From: Stenogyne calaminthoides
Lineage: Eukaryota > Streptophyta > Magnoliopsida > Lamiales > Lamiaceae
Assembly: GCA_037126765.1 (NCBI GenBank)
Contig: JBBCBC010000012.1
Location: forward strand, 8,618,001 to 8,682,000
Length of the DNA stretch: 64,000 bases
Direction of reading: 5' to 3'
Part shown: piece after piece, positions 1 through 11,432 of the stretch
Layout of the letters: the number at the start of each line of letters is the position of its first letter
How positions within the stretch are numbered: the first letter of the stretch is position 1
Translations under genes and position numbers: made by a program
The notes under the pieces: generated by a model
The model's database searches: none
Seen by the model: only the letters and a program-made list of their open reading frames with translations
Told to the model about the DNA's origin: nothing

Positions 1-240
1 TAAATAAATTTGTTGGGTAGAAAGTAATATTATGAAATGAATGATAATATTTTTTGTGGAAAACAAATTCATTCCTCAAAATGTGGAATACATAAACCCA
101 TGGGGTATGTAAGGAATCACAATTCATTTATTTTTGGGAATGACCATTCCTAATGGAATTATGATTCCTTTCAAAAATACATACCAATCAATGTATTTGG
201 AATAGATTAAGGAATTATCATTTCATTCCCTATCTATTCC

Positions 241-262
241 AACATACCAATCACACCCTTAT
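241..262. mobile_element. Possible right end of a MITE cut off by the window edge
   Basis: The stretch around 240-262 ends in a motif like ACCAATCACACCCTTA, similar to the terminal inverted repeats of common plant PIF/Harbinger or hAT MITEs. Inverted copies of related words (GGAAT/ATTCC, CATACCAATCA) recur through 60-240. The matching left end would lie before base 1, so this rests on one terminus and general sequence style only. Confidence 0.3.
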
Positions 263-1544
263 AGAAACTGAATGTATTATTACGTGAAATAAAAATTACA
301 TTATTATTTTTAAAAAAAAAATTATCATTCTCCATGTGTTACAGAATGGATAAGTAAATGTTACTACATTGTTAAACTGAAAAAACTTCGTATCTTACGT
401 AACAGGTATTAAAACATACCGTAACACATGAATGTTCATAAGTTAACATATGAGTCACAGGTAACACATTGTTGTTCATATGGTAACACATGAGTATTCA
501 CATAGTATTACAAAAGATATGTATACACTGTGTCATATTACTAAAAAAAAACATGTGTTACTACATGAACAAAATGTGTTACCGTATGAAGAAAAACGTA
601 TTACCACATGAACAAAAACCAGTACAAGCGCGAATCTCAGTCCAAAATTATAGATTTAAAGAACACCGTAAGAAGAGTGCAGAAGGATCTGAAAAACTGC
701 GTTAGAAAATCGAGAGGAAAAAGAACGGAAGGACCTAAAAATTTACAAGGATGATAAAATTGAAGAAAACAAGAAGAATGTGGAAGAATCTGAATAAGGA
801 AGAGGAAAAAAGAAAAAGAAGAACAAGAGAAGAGAAACCCTAGGACGCTCCGCTGTGAAAACCAACGAGATCTGATCTGTGATCGAGACGTCTGTTGCGA
901 GGAAGAAGAAAATCGAAAGAAGAAGAAGCGGGCCTGACCCGCAAATTAAAAAATCTGAGATTTTGGTCAAATTGCACATAAATCATTGTATGCAATATTG
1001 CATACAAGTTTTTGCCGTGAGAATAACTATTAGGTACAATTTTGAATGTTCCTTTACAATTTGTTATTAATAAAAAAAGTTATAATTTAATACAAAAAAA
1101 AGACTATAAACGTACAAAAGCAATTTCAACTTTAAGTTACAAGTTCTAAAATTTTCTTGGGAAAAAAATATTTCACTACAAAGTCACCAAAAATATTACA
1201 ATCAAGTACAAAAGTGCAGAAAATTTGAAAATTTTAAACTAAAGTATGATCGTACTTTAGTTCAAATTTCTGCACTTTGTATCTAGTTGTTATTTGTACT
1301 CAAATCTTGTATCTAGTTGTAATTTTTCCAATTTTCTTTCACATGTCTAAATTACCAAACTCATTTCTCAAGATAAAAGAGCTCTCGCCCATTCATTTTT
1401 TTTCACCATTGTTTGTCATTTCTTCCTTTAAAAATTACAGAGTTTCATCATTTGCTTAATTAAAAAGCTACAGAGCTTCTCACTTGGGAATTAATTTACA
1501 GGGCTCTTTCACATTAAATTTTTTTTCACATATACACAAAGTTA
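263..1544. other. AT-rich intergenic DNA, no gene seen
   Basis: No coding region is supported here; the short ORFs have no recognisable domain. It holds iterated GTAACACATG-like words (about 360-620) and a purine-rich tract (about 700-935) containing GAGAAACCCTAGG, which resembles a plant 5' untranslated region. That tract could be a decayed gene fragment, but nothing downstream of it is coding. Confidence 0.5.
1209..1279. repeat. Imperfect palindrome (hairpin)
   Basis: The left arm begins CAAAAGTGCAGAAA and ends ACTAAAGTA. The right arm is TACTTTAGT followed by TTTCTGCACTTTG. The arms pair around a short loop near 1247-1252, with a small bulge on the left side. It could be a MITE remnant or a folded RNA locus; no target duplication was identified. 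Confidence 0.6.
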
Positions 1545-2012
1545 TTGCTGTAATTTTTTGTATGTGTAATATATTTATTCATTTTTGTGCAAATTTTTTC
1601 AGAACAAAATATTGCACATGTTGAACATGTGAAAAAAAAAATTAAACATTACACACTGCATATTTTTGTATGTGCAATTTTTTTTTTTTGGCAAACTTGT
1701 TCTTTTTATAAGAACAAAATATTACATGTTGAACATATGAAAAAAATTTAAAAATTACTAAAAAAATTTATTGCTGCAATTTATTTATTTATTTTTGTGC
1801 AAACTTGATCTATTCATAAGAACGAAATTTACATGTTGAACATACGAAAAAAACAAAATGAACATTGTCCACAAAAAAAATTTTGTACGCAATTTTTTTG
1901 TATGTGCTATATTTTTATTTATTTTTGTGAAAAATTGTTCTAATCATAAGAAAAAAAAATACTGCACATATTGGACATACGAAAAAATAAATTGAACATT
2001 ACTCGCAAAAAA
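1545..2012. repeat. Degenerate tandem repeat, about four units of 105-120 bp
   Basis: Four successive units share the same word order: TTGTATGTG, then ATTTATTTTTGTG, then ATAAGAACAAAA, then ACATGTTGAACATA, then a GAAAAAA run. Units are diverged and differ in homopolymer lengths. No ORF crosses them. Confidence 0.65.
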
Positions 2013-2140
2013 TTTGCCCATGGCATTGATCTCTTGGGGAGGAAATAGAGTGTGAGAAACCTAGAAACCCGAATTTCTATTTCACTTCAATTAAGGGCGT
2101 ATTTGATATTTTGGCTGTAATTTTGTTGTTATTAATAACA

Positions 2141-5117
2141 CTAGTCTTTTGCCCGTGCAATGCACGGGCCTATTGTAATATATATATTGATATATATTTT
2201 TTTAACCAAAATAAACATTACTATAAGTTATTTCGAGCATAAATATTTAAAAAAGTCTATATAGTCGTTTATAAGGATCAATATCCAACAATTCTGCTCC
2301 TCCAATTGCCTTATTTCATATCAATCACCGTCTTGCAAGAGACTATCGATCTGATGCCAACGTCCTTCTGTTTAGCTCTCACCTGAAGGCTTCGGTTTCG
2401 ATAACATCATCACAAAGATGGCGCATGATCACACTATTAATAGTTCTTACCTGAAAAATTAAGCATATACATTATCTCGAAGTGTTGTTGTTCCTTGATG
2501 TTTTATTAATATATATTCTTAATTTTTCAGGACTACATATGTCATAAATAGGGCTCAGAAATTGTCAAGAGGTTATATCAAGCCTACAACAGCATTGTTA
2601 CTAAAACATTAAGGCCAAGATGAAACCTTTGACCTAGTATTGCCAACAGAGCTTAGAAGACAATTTGGGAAAGTTTCTCATTTCTTTTGGACAACTTTAC
2701 CAAAACTTTTCAACCATTTCTTGACTATCTCATCAAACTACTCCCACTATCTTCTCTTTGACATTATATTATGCATAGATATTATCAAAACAATCCATGT
2801 TTTCTTTGTTTTTCTCGTTCAAATATTCACGAAAGACTTTGTCATGACTTGAAAAGACATCTAAATATGTACCACAATCCTTTAGACGGTTAAATGTTAT
2901 AGAAAAAGATTTGTCAGCAAAGAGATATAAAGATTTTAAAATGGTAAGTAATAATATATACGTCATAAGAGATAATTGATGCAAATGTGTAGCAGAATGG
3001 AACAAACAGATTTGCAAACTATGCAATAATTCACAGGTTCTTACATGTTTCTCTTGTTGCTCTAATAAAATATAGGTTACAACTGAGAGAAATATGAACA
3101 TAAACTTGTAAGATCACTTACCTTTAAAGAATATGGTACTAAGTCATTAGTTAATCAGAAAATCAGCTCCCGTTTATATCAATCCAGTTGCATCTCTGTT
3201 ATTTCATTAACTTATTTTATTTGATTTTTGCTCTGGTTTGTTCTGCTTCTTTCCATAAGATAAAAAATTATTAAGGCCCCTCTATCTAACATTAATAAAA
3301 TAGAATGACAAAAAACATACATGATGGACTCAAACTACACATTTCATATATCTTAAAAATTACATGATTAGGTTACATTTAACAGGATTCATGTGATTAA
3401 AATATCAAGGGCCTCTTTCTAACACTATAAAAAAGAATGACAAAGAACATATACGGAGACATATATGATGACAATTTTTGACAAGTTTTAATTGTTTACT
3501 CTGTAATACATTGTTATTCAATCATCAAAGCTAAATAAATGAAATAACATTAATAAAAAAATTGAGAGCAGTAAAAGAAAAAATATAGAAGCATTAATTA
3601 AAAAAATTGGGATGAGGACATATATATAAATTTGTGTAATGAAAGAGGAAGTAAAATTAAAAAGAAAAATGATGTTACGCTAAAAAAAAAAAAAAAAAAG
3701 ATGCGAAGCAACAACCGGATTAAACCAAAAAATTGTTAAAGCATGAAGAAAGATAATTGGGCTGGGCTGGGCTGGGCTGAAACCAAAAAAATAAAATAAA
3801 AGAGGGCCGGTTAAAAAACCCTTATGGTATGTTTGTTTTGAGATTGACCGTGATGTATTTAGGACTTTGCGAATCAAAATCATATGCTAATTGGGAATTT
3901 TCATATCCAACTTTTAAATCCACTCTTATAAAATATACCTATACACCTACAATCATATCACAATTTTTCTTTCACTCACTTATTCTCTTTTCTCTTTTTT
4001 CTCAATCTGATATAATATCTTATATAATCGTTTTTTTCATATTTGACATAAAAGCAAAATTTTTCCAAAATCTCAAATTTTTTACTTTATTAATATTTTT
4101 AAATCCAAAAAATCTCACTCTACCAAAATCTCAAAACAAACAAACATACCCGTTTCTCTCTTCATTTTCCAGTTTTTTAAATCCATTGGACCTGGATTTT
4201 TTTGAAGTCATGAAATTACCTCACGCCTAAATCCCAAAACAAACATACCCTTAAGTCTTCTCTCTCTTCATTTTCCAGTTTCTTCAATCGGCTGCCGTTG
4301 GACGCCGCCTCCCATTCACCACCTGACCTCCCCTGTTCCGTCCCTCCGATCTCTACGCCACCCTCTCCCTTTCTCCATCAGATCTCTGGTAAAGTTACGC
4401 TCTCCTTCTCTCTTTTTTTTTTTGGCCAGAATCGAAATTTGTTAATTTCAACTGATTTTTGCCAAAAATAATATCTGATGATTTTCGATATATATTTTTG
4501 ACGGGCGTTCCATATTTATCTCGAAAAAGAGATGTAAAAGTGACGGCGGCAGACTATGGTTAAATTAGGGATTGAATATATTGTTGCCAAGTTGAAAATC
4601 TGCAATTGAAAAATTGGGGTTTAATTTAGTTTATGCTGACAAAGCTGCTACAAAACTATAATCTTTGATTCGTTGATGTTTCTGTATTTAAACCCACACA
4701 AAAAATGAAAAGACCCGAATTAAGTTTTCAAAAGAGTCTTTTCAAATCAAAATTATTAATTAATTTTGATTTTAGAAAGCAAATTATGCAACATTTATTT
4801 TCTGTATTTAGTGTAATCAGGTGTGAATAAAATTTTCAAATAGTCTTTTTAAATTACAGGCGTTTCCTTTCCTCTCTACCCCCAAATTTGAACAGGCGCA
4901 CGTTCTCGTTTCGGTTTCCTCATCAAACTAAGATTGACACATGACATGGCAAAACAATGGTCGGTCTTAAATTTGTTCCACGTGGCAAAAGTTGAAGACA
5001 CTTAGAGGAAGGAGAGGACACTTAAATGACACATGGTGGAAGGAGAAGACATTTAAAATAACACATGGTAGCTTCTTAGGAGAAACATTCTACTTTTATA
5101 TAATAAAAATTTATAAA
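2141..5117 (-). mobile_element. Candidate non-autonomous Helitron
   Basis: On the minus strand the 3' end shows the Helitron signature: a 19-bp palindrome (plus 2151-2169, core GCCCGTGC/GCACGGGC), a short spacer, then CTAG followed by T. The other end, near 5090-5117, reads on the minus strand TATTATATAAAAGTAGAAT followed soon by CTCC and CATGTGT, which resembles plant Helitron 5' ends. The expected 5' TC is not clear, so that boundary is approximate. There is no Rep/helicase coding. The interior holds intron-like and 5'UTR-like sequence (a CT-rich 4260-4390 segment followed by GGTAAAGT) that may be captured gene fragments. The sub-terminal CACATGG words near 5025-5070 are repeated. Confidence 0.5.
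3822..4253. mobile_element. PIF/Harbinger (Tourist-like) MITE
   Basis: A left terminal repeat starting TGGTATGTTTGTTTTG (3825) is matched by a right end ACAAACATACCC (to 4250). Both are flanked by TTA (3822-3824 and 4251-4253), the duplication typical of this superfamily. A second copy of the right end (ACAAACATACCC, to 4151) and a repeated TCTCTCTTCATTTTCCAG (near 4154 and 4263) suggest an internal duplication of the right end with its flank. A 133-codon ORF inside is not considered a gene. The MITE lies within the candidate Helitron. Confidence 0.7.
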
Positions 5118-5188
5118 GGTACACCCTCCATTTATTAAAACTTGTATGTTATAGCAAGAGAGTCTTAAAACTTGTATTTATTAGTAAT

Positions 5189-5473
5189 TACTCCCACCAT
5201 TTTTATTTAGATGTCGTTTTAGCCTTTTGAAATATTTATATAATAGATGTCGTTCTAATATTTTCTCTCACTTTATCTCATATGTACCCTTAATATAATA
5301 ATTTCAAATTTCAAATTTCCTACAAATGTTTTGTGTGTATAATTTTTCAGTTAATAGTAATTATTATTAAAAATATTTAAATAATATTAACTAAGATTAA
5401 TTTTGGCATAAAAATATGTCCTTAGTTTGTCTTAAAAATTCAAAATGACATTTAATAAAAAATGAAGAAAGTA
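5189..5473. mobile_element. Diverged Stowaway-like MITE
   Basis: The left end TACTCCCACCATTTTTATTT and the inverted right end (minus strand TACTTTCTTCATTTTTTATT) line up for over 30 bases with several mismatches, and both start with TA. The interior is AT-rich and non-coding. The terminal repeat resembles the CTCCCTCC family seen at 6149 but is more decayed. Confidence 0.55.
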
Positions 5474-6146
5474 TTTCTTAAAAGAGTGGGTCTCTTGTGT
5501 ACCCAAATGCACCGTGCACTCATGCAACATAATGATCCATTTAAAAAAATACTTGACCCATTAAATATATTAGACATATTCTGTGGATACATGGGTAGGG
5601 TCGGGACGAGTGCACAGATCTTAAATTCGTGCATCAGTTGCACATGAGACTTTATCTTCTTAAAATATCAATATCTATAGTACCCAAATATTAATACTAT
5701 TTATATTATAAATTTAATTTCTTTTGTTATCTCTTATTTATTTTTTGGGGACTTTCCTGTGAAATATTTCACTATGAAATAGTAGTTCAAAAGGGAAGGA
5801 GTTGAAACTTTTTAATCATGCGTGGGTCGAACCGGATCAAGTAATTTTTTTTTTGAAAAATATGTGCTACCCCAATTTGTGTTACAATAAATGCACATAT
5901 GTGTTACTATAAAAACATTATGTGTTACTACATGATGATGGAAAAAAAATATATTTTTATCAATTCAATGGTATAATCTGGTGGTTTTGATCTTTACTTA
6001 AAGTAGTTGATCATAAGTCAGAAGGAGATCCAGATAAAAAAAGGGGGAAGCGGATGAAAATAGAGGGAGTGTCATTTTGTTAATACAATAACACATATTT
6101 ATGTTTACAATATCTTATATATAAATATGTGTAATGAAAAAACATG
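5474..6146. other. Intergenic, no gene seen
   Basis: AT-rich DNA without a supportable coding region. It includes repeated TGTGTTAC words around 5875-5935, similar to those at 360-620 and 6400-6690, so it may belong to an unrecognised dispersed repeat. Confidence 0.4.
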
Positions 6147-6385
6147 TACTCCCTCCGCCCCTTAGCAATCTTCACACTTACTTTTACACGCGTTTTTGCA
6201 AGCAAAATTTGTATTAATAATTGAAATGATAAAATGATTTTTAAGGTTGGGTATGATAGATTAACCCCTAATCTACCATACCCAACCTTAAAAACCACTT
6301 TATCATTTTAATTAATAATATAAAATTCGTTCGCAAAAATGCGTGTAAAAATAGGTGTGAAGATTGCTGGGGGACGGAGGGAGTA
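6147..6385. mobile_element. Stowaway MITE (Tc1/mariner type)
   Basis: Terminal inverted repeats start CTCCCTCC (6149) and end GGAGGGAG (6383), with TA on both sides. The repeats continue inward (TTAGCAATCTTCACAC against GTGTGAAGATTGCT), and the middle is a second near-perfect palindrome (GGTTGGGTATG... against CATACCCAACC). The whole 235-bp element can fold into one long hairpin. It carries no transposase, as expected for this class. Confidence 0.9.
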
Positions 6386-6399
6386 TGTGTTATTTGTCC

Positions 6400-6830
6400 T
6401 TACAGTATCACATACATGAATTTATAGTAACACACATGTTTGCCCTTATAATGACACAAACCTCGGAGCGAGTTCTGTTGTTTTGCCTTTGCGTGAATAT
6501 TTTATTGAAAAATATGTTTAACACTGTTCGACTAATACAGGATCCACGAATTTTTTTTCTGTGTTTATGCGCTTCTCCTTCTGACACGCGGGTCAATGTT
6601 TCACGGATCATTCCTTAAAGTAACACATACATGTACTTACAATAACACACGTTTGTCCTAATTATAACACATATGTCAGATAGAGTTTTGTTGTTCTATC
6701 TTTGAGCGAATTTTATTAAAAAGTTTGTTCGATCCAGGATCCATGAAATTTTCACTCTGTATTTATGCACTTTTCATTCTGACTCGCGAGTCATATTTTA
6801 CGGATCCTAGATCCATGAAATATGTACGTA
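6400..6830. repeat. Two-copy tandem duplication, about 217 bp
   Basis: The block from about 6400 to 6617 is repeated with divergence at 6618-6830. Shared ordered words include ACACATACATG, GTTTGT/GTTTGC, TTGTTGTT, CAGGATCCA, TATGC, TTCTGAC, CGCGGGTCA/CGCGAGTCA and CGGATC. No coding is seen. It abuts the Stowaway MITE on its left. Confidence 0.6.
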
Positions 6831-6861
6831 GAAATTTTCCTTATTCTTTTATTCCCATGTG

Positions 6862-8110
6862 GTAAAAGTCTGGAGGGGTGAATAAACTTCTCCCATTTTA
6901 CAAAATAACGCAAATAACTTTTCAGAACAAAGGCCTTCTCAGAGTTTTGAATACAACCAAACACAAGTGAAATTGTTCACTTAACAGTTGTAGACTACAT
7001 AGCCAACAATTGAGTCAGCATGTTAGGAAACTTGATTTCCAGTTAGGTTTTTTTGAGTAGATCAGACACATAGATTGTCAAAGAGTCATTAGATAATGTA
7101 TTTGGAACTTCTAAGTATGCATCAGAATAAAACAATATGAATCTTTTGAGATCAATGCAACACTTAACACTTTTTAAGAATTCAATAATAATGAACTATT
7201 TTAGGAGTTAACAACTGAGGTTTTTAAACAATTAACAGTCTATCTAGCGATATATTTCAATGAAAGCAAAGAGTGAAAGTATGAACAACAATATATAGTG
7301 GCTCAGGGGTGTATGTAATCCTTCTACGTCCATTATTACACCCACGAGTGTCAAATCCACTAGATCAGATATTCAGTAATTATAAAAAATCAATCCTCTA
7401 GTTGGAACTTCGTTCCTCCTCACTTGTAGACATCACTAAGATTAATCTCACAAGTAGTGAAACCTTAAAATGCAAGAGTTCACACTCAATTCCCACTCAA
7501 AGAAGGGTCACTGAAATCCTAATTATTTATAGCCAGTAGGTAAAATATGAAGTAGATTTGACTTCCAATTAAGTTTGAAGAAACACTAAGCCTGCAAAAC
7601 TTAGGCTTGTGTGACTTCTTTAGAGTATTATGGCTTGCATTTAAACAGAAAGCTTGAGCACTTTGGAAGTTTAGAATGATAGAATATGCAAGGTTGCATT
7701 TGTCTTCAATCGTTAATCTTCTATTTATAGTGCTTGAATGAATTTGTCCGTTGGAGAGGAAAACTCTCACACTTGGTCTGTTGGTCCCAAGTACACACGT
7801 ATATGGGGGAGGGGGATACACGTGTAAGGTATTTTTCACGTTTTAAAAACTTTTTGATCAGTGAGTCAGGTTATCCTGAGTTTAAGCACTGAATAAGCAC
7901 AAGTGCCCTGAGTCAAAGTCTACTGAGACAATAACCCTGAGCTGCTTTCAGAAACTTTAGATTAGCTCAACTGGTCTTGAGTGCTAAAAGTCCTGAATAA
8001 CTTTGCACATATAACTATCTTACTGAATACTCAGGAGAGTGGTTCAGTTTGGTAGATATCTACACTAGCTATATAAGGTGCGGAATGTGTAGGCCCTAAG
8101 TTTATACTCG
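6862..8110 (-). mobile_element. LTR-like remnant 1
   Basis: On the minus strand this ends with a stretch equivalent to the copia LTR tail (plus AAAGTCTGGAGGGGTGAATA), very like the LTR tail of element B (TTCACCCCTCCCCTCTAGAC near 51025-51050). A minus-strand TATA box, CACTATAAATAG, lies at about 7722-7733. A conserved CTACGTCCA word lies near 7327. No internal region or primer-binding site adjoins, so it is a solo LTR or fragment. The right boundary is approximate. Confidence 0.5.
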
Positions 8111-9482
8111 TTTTATCTTGCTGAAATAGATTTTCCCTTGGATTATGAAAACTGTGATTAAGGTTGTGATTCAATTAATGCAATATTAGCAAAACAACTC
8201 AAATTCAGTTAATGCAATATTAGCAAAACAACTCAAAAATTATAGTGGTTCAGAGACTCAAGCTCCTACGTCCACTCTCCCTAATCCTCAGGGGAATTCC
8301 TTAACTCTTAGGAATCCGCTTGAATTAGAGTGCCAAGGTACACTTGACCAAATTACCTCTCAAAGATAATCTGATCCCTATGATCAACTACCTGAGTCCT
8401 AGTACTTAAAAGTACTACTCACTTCAAGCTTTCAGACTACAACACAACTTACTAACTTTACAACTCTCTCAACTTCCAAACAACAACTACACAAACTACC
8501 TAACACTTAGGGTTTGGGTTTTGGTTTGGTTTCCAACTAGGGTTGAGATATCCTTTACAATAAGAACAAATACAAATGCTAAGATATCTCTACTAAGCTT
8601 TGAATCTTAGAAAATACTAGGCTTAGTAAGTGAGCTCTCTTCAAAATGAAACAGTTGGGAAATCTTACGGTTTTCGAGTGCTTCAAAGTATGCTTGAATA
8701 TGCTTGAGCTCTAGAGTTGCTTGATTTCCCATAACCTTGTGTGTGTGAAGGCCACTGATATTTATAGGCAACTCTATCAAGAGTCACTCTTGAAAAACCA
8801 TCCGTTGGAAGAGATAGCATCAAGAGTTTCCTCTTTTGGTTATTGATAAACGACTACATTAGGGTTTTGACGAGGCCTTGCATGGTTTAGGTAACATGCA
8901 GCCAAGTAGCCAATCACTTGTTTTCTGCAGACTGGTACACAACAAATCTAACCTTTCTCGGGGCGAATTCGCTTTTCGATTATCGATTAATAAATGCATG
9001 TTGTCGCCCTCTGATTGGTTCTTGAACTTCAGTGAACAGAGACAAACAAAACGACTCTTTTGAAGGTCAACTCATCTGAATGAGACAACCTTAAAAGACA
9101 TTTAGCTATCATTCTTTTTTGTCTGCAAGATACTTTTGGACAACATTTATTTCCCATAAATGTTCAGGACTTCTGACTTAGTCCAATTGTCCTCAGTGAG
9201 AAAGTCTTCAGTAATGTAGACCACAATGGAATATGCTTCAGTTCCTTCAATCCTTCGGCATTTTGGTCTTCAGTTCATTGAGTTCCCCCTCAATGTGTGC
9301 AACCCTTCAATAGTCATCTATTCTAACCTGAACTATATCTCCGGCCTATACATGGTGCAGATAATCCTGAATTCATAACCTATACTGAAATATGTACTGA
9401 CTATCAAAAATATTCTGAACATGTCATACTCAGGGATTTGGGATCTAATCAAAATTACTTATATTAAATTAATCTCCCAACA
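8111..9482 (-). mobile_element. LTR-like remnant 2
   Basis: This repeats the organisation of remnant 1: a CTACGTCCACTC word near 8270, a minus-strand TATA box (GCCTATAAATATC) near 8760, and a CATCCGTTGG word upstream of it. The right edge TCTCCCAACA (ending 9482) is the complement of a TGTTGGGAGA LTR start. A 35-bp near-repeat of GCAATATTAGCAAAACAAC lies at 8170-8240. Two related remnants side by side in one orientation suggest nested or tandem solo LTRs. The left boundary is a guess. Confidence 0.45.
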
Positions 9483-9706
9483 TAGTCTTTAGAAGTAAGT
9501 TCACTAAAGTTAGATTGGGTACTGGTCAAATTACATTAAATGCATATGACATTTTCCTATGTTATCTGAAGATAACAATTTATCTTACTCTAATTGCCAC
9601 TTATCTCTTCTGACTTTTGGCTTCCAACGGTGCCGTTTATCTTCATGTAATTGAAATTCATTAATTATAAACTAAACATAGTGAAATCAGAGAAATCTAG
9701 AGTTTC

Positions 9707-9836
9707 AAACTTCTCATTATTTTGTATTAATTCTTGTAGTTTCTGTTTTAGTTTAATTTAGTACAATCATATGGAAACTTCTCATTATTTTGTATTAATT
9801 CTTGTAGTTTCTGTTTTAGTTTAATTTAGTACGATC
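9707..9836. repeat. Tandem duplication, 68-bp unit, two copies
   Basis: The unit beginning AAACTTCTCATTATTTTG is repeated exactly at a 68-base offset, except for a few bases near the unit ends (ACAATCATATGG against ACGATCACTTCC). It is non-coding. Confidence 0.9.
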
Positions 9837-11408
9837 ACTTCCATATGAGGACTTGGAATTAGTCCTATCATGGATGCCGTTTTTGCCCGCAATTGTCTTT
9901 TGGGCGGTATCTAAATTTCAAAAGAAAAGTGCAGTATGGTTACCTTATTAAGAAGAATGGCACCTAATTAACATGAAAAAGAAATGTGAATGTACTTAAC
10001 CGACTGCATGGGTTGTTGGTTATAGAAACACTTGTTTGATTAATGTAACAAAATATTATAACCCGATTGTTGGCCTATGGTGTAGACTTGAAACTTAAAA
10101 GTGTGATTCTCTTTAGGCATGAGCGGATGCACGCTTATGCAAGGTGGGGCAATTAATTTTTGTTGCGAAATACATATATACTCTTCAAAAAATTTAAAAT
10201 TTCATAAATAATTTTAACGATATAAAAAAATAGAGAATTGTCTACCTAATTTTCCAACATGCCTACAAAATTTTCAACGAAAATAATTTCGTCTTTAATC
10301 GTGAGGATTGCCTACAACTTGTCTACAAATTTTCTAATCATAAAGCTACCTACAAACAATTTGCCTACTAAAATGTAATTCATATGTAAATTTATTTATA
10401 AGCAATTCTAAATTACAAACGTAATTGCCTATGGATATTAATTGTCTACGGAAATGTTAATTGCCTATGAAATTTGTGTAGGTAATTTATTTACCTATAG
10501 AAACTACAAATGTTTAAGACAATTTGTTCTTAGATAATTTGTTTGCTTTAGGAATCCATAGAAAATTCGTAGACAATACTTTTGTCTATTAGAATGTTAA
10601 AAAGCCGTAGGCAATGCTCACTAAAACAAAATTATTTTATTGGAAGATTCGTAACCATGTTAGAAAACTCCATAGTCAATCTTTTATTTTCTTGTAATGT
10701 AAAAATTAGATACGTTGACGGATGGATGAATGATAATTCAGCAAACCATCGTGGTCAATTGTAATTCAAAATATTAATTAATTATAAATTATTTTAATTT
10801 TTTACCTGATTTTTTTGTCTTGACTGGATTACATTTCTGCGTCCGCTCTTGTCTATAGGTCTCAGATTCGAACCCTTTCAGGTGAGATCAACTCTTGAGA
10901 TGAGTCAATCTATACAGAGCTTAGCTTGAAGTGGGGCCTCCGCTAGTCGACGGTGGACTTTGATCCCCGAATTAATTGGTCTAAGTTATGAAAAAAAAAA
11001 TTGTAACAAAATATTCTTAAGAAATCAAATTTCTTCTCTATTGGTTTGTGCTGGATGCGTATAGAACAATACTAAGAAATCAAATATTGATATAGTTTTA
11101 TGTAATTCGAGGACTTACAATATTCCAAGTTGAATATTAATTAATAATACACAATTGTTATATTATAATGAGGCAATAATTAGAGTTTGGAGGTTGATGA
11201 TCTATTTCTAATGGGCGGTGATATGGAAAGCGACACAACCTCAACGTACGTACCTAGTGTAGCGCTAGAGTTTCCCCTCTCTACGTCGACATGATTTTCC
11301 CTTAGACGGTGATCGTGCTATTTACGTTCACATTGTTAGATGGTGACATGGATTTAGCTATTTATAGAGATTTATGAATGAATTTAAGAGTAAGTGGTAT
11401 TTATTCTT
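9837..11408. other. Intergenic DNA with a possible SINE-like remnant
   Basis: No coding region is supported. Iterated TGCCTAC/TGTCTAC words fill 10250-10610. At about 10855-10995 the motif AGATTCGAACCC (similar to a Pol III B box) is followed by a GTGGGGCCTCCGCTAG segment and an A-rich tail, which resembles the 3' part of a plant SINE or other retroposon. No A box or target duplication was confirmed. Confidence 0.35.
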
Positions 11409-11427
11409 TAAATATATATATATATAT
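11409..11427. repeat. (TA)n tract at the left edge of the viral insertion
   Basis: A short run of alternating A and T ends directly where viral sequence starts. A longer (TA)n tract lies at the other end of the viral locus (22299). Endogenous florendovirus-type pararetroviruses are known to occur in TA simple repeats, so the tract may mark the integration site. Confidence 0.75.
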
Positions 11428-11432
11428 TGAGG

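Noticed and set aside
3829..4230. 133-codon plus-strand ORF
   Set aside because: It lies entirely within the MITE, is Phe/Ser/Leu-rich from AT-rich composition and has no domain.
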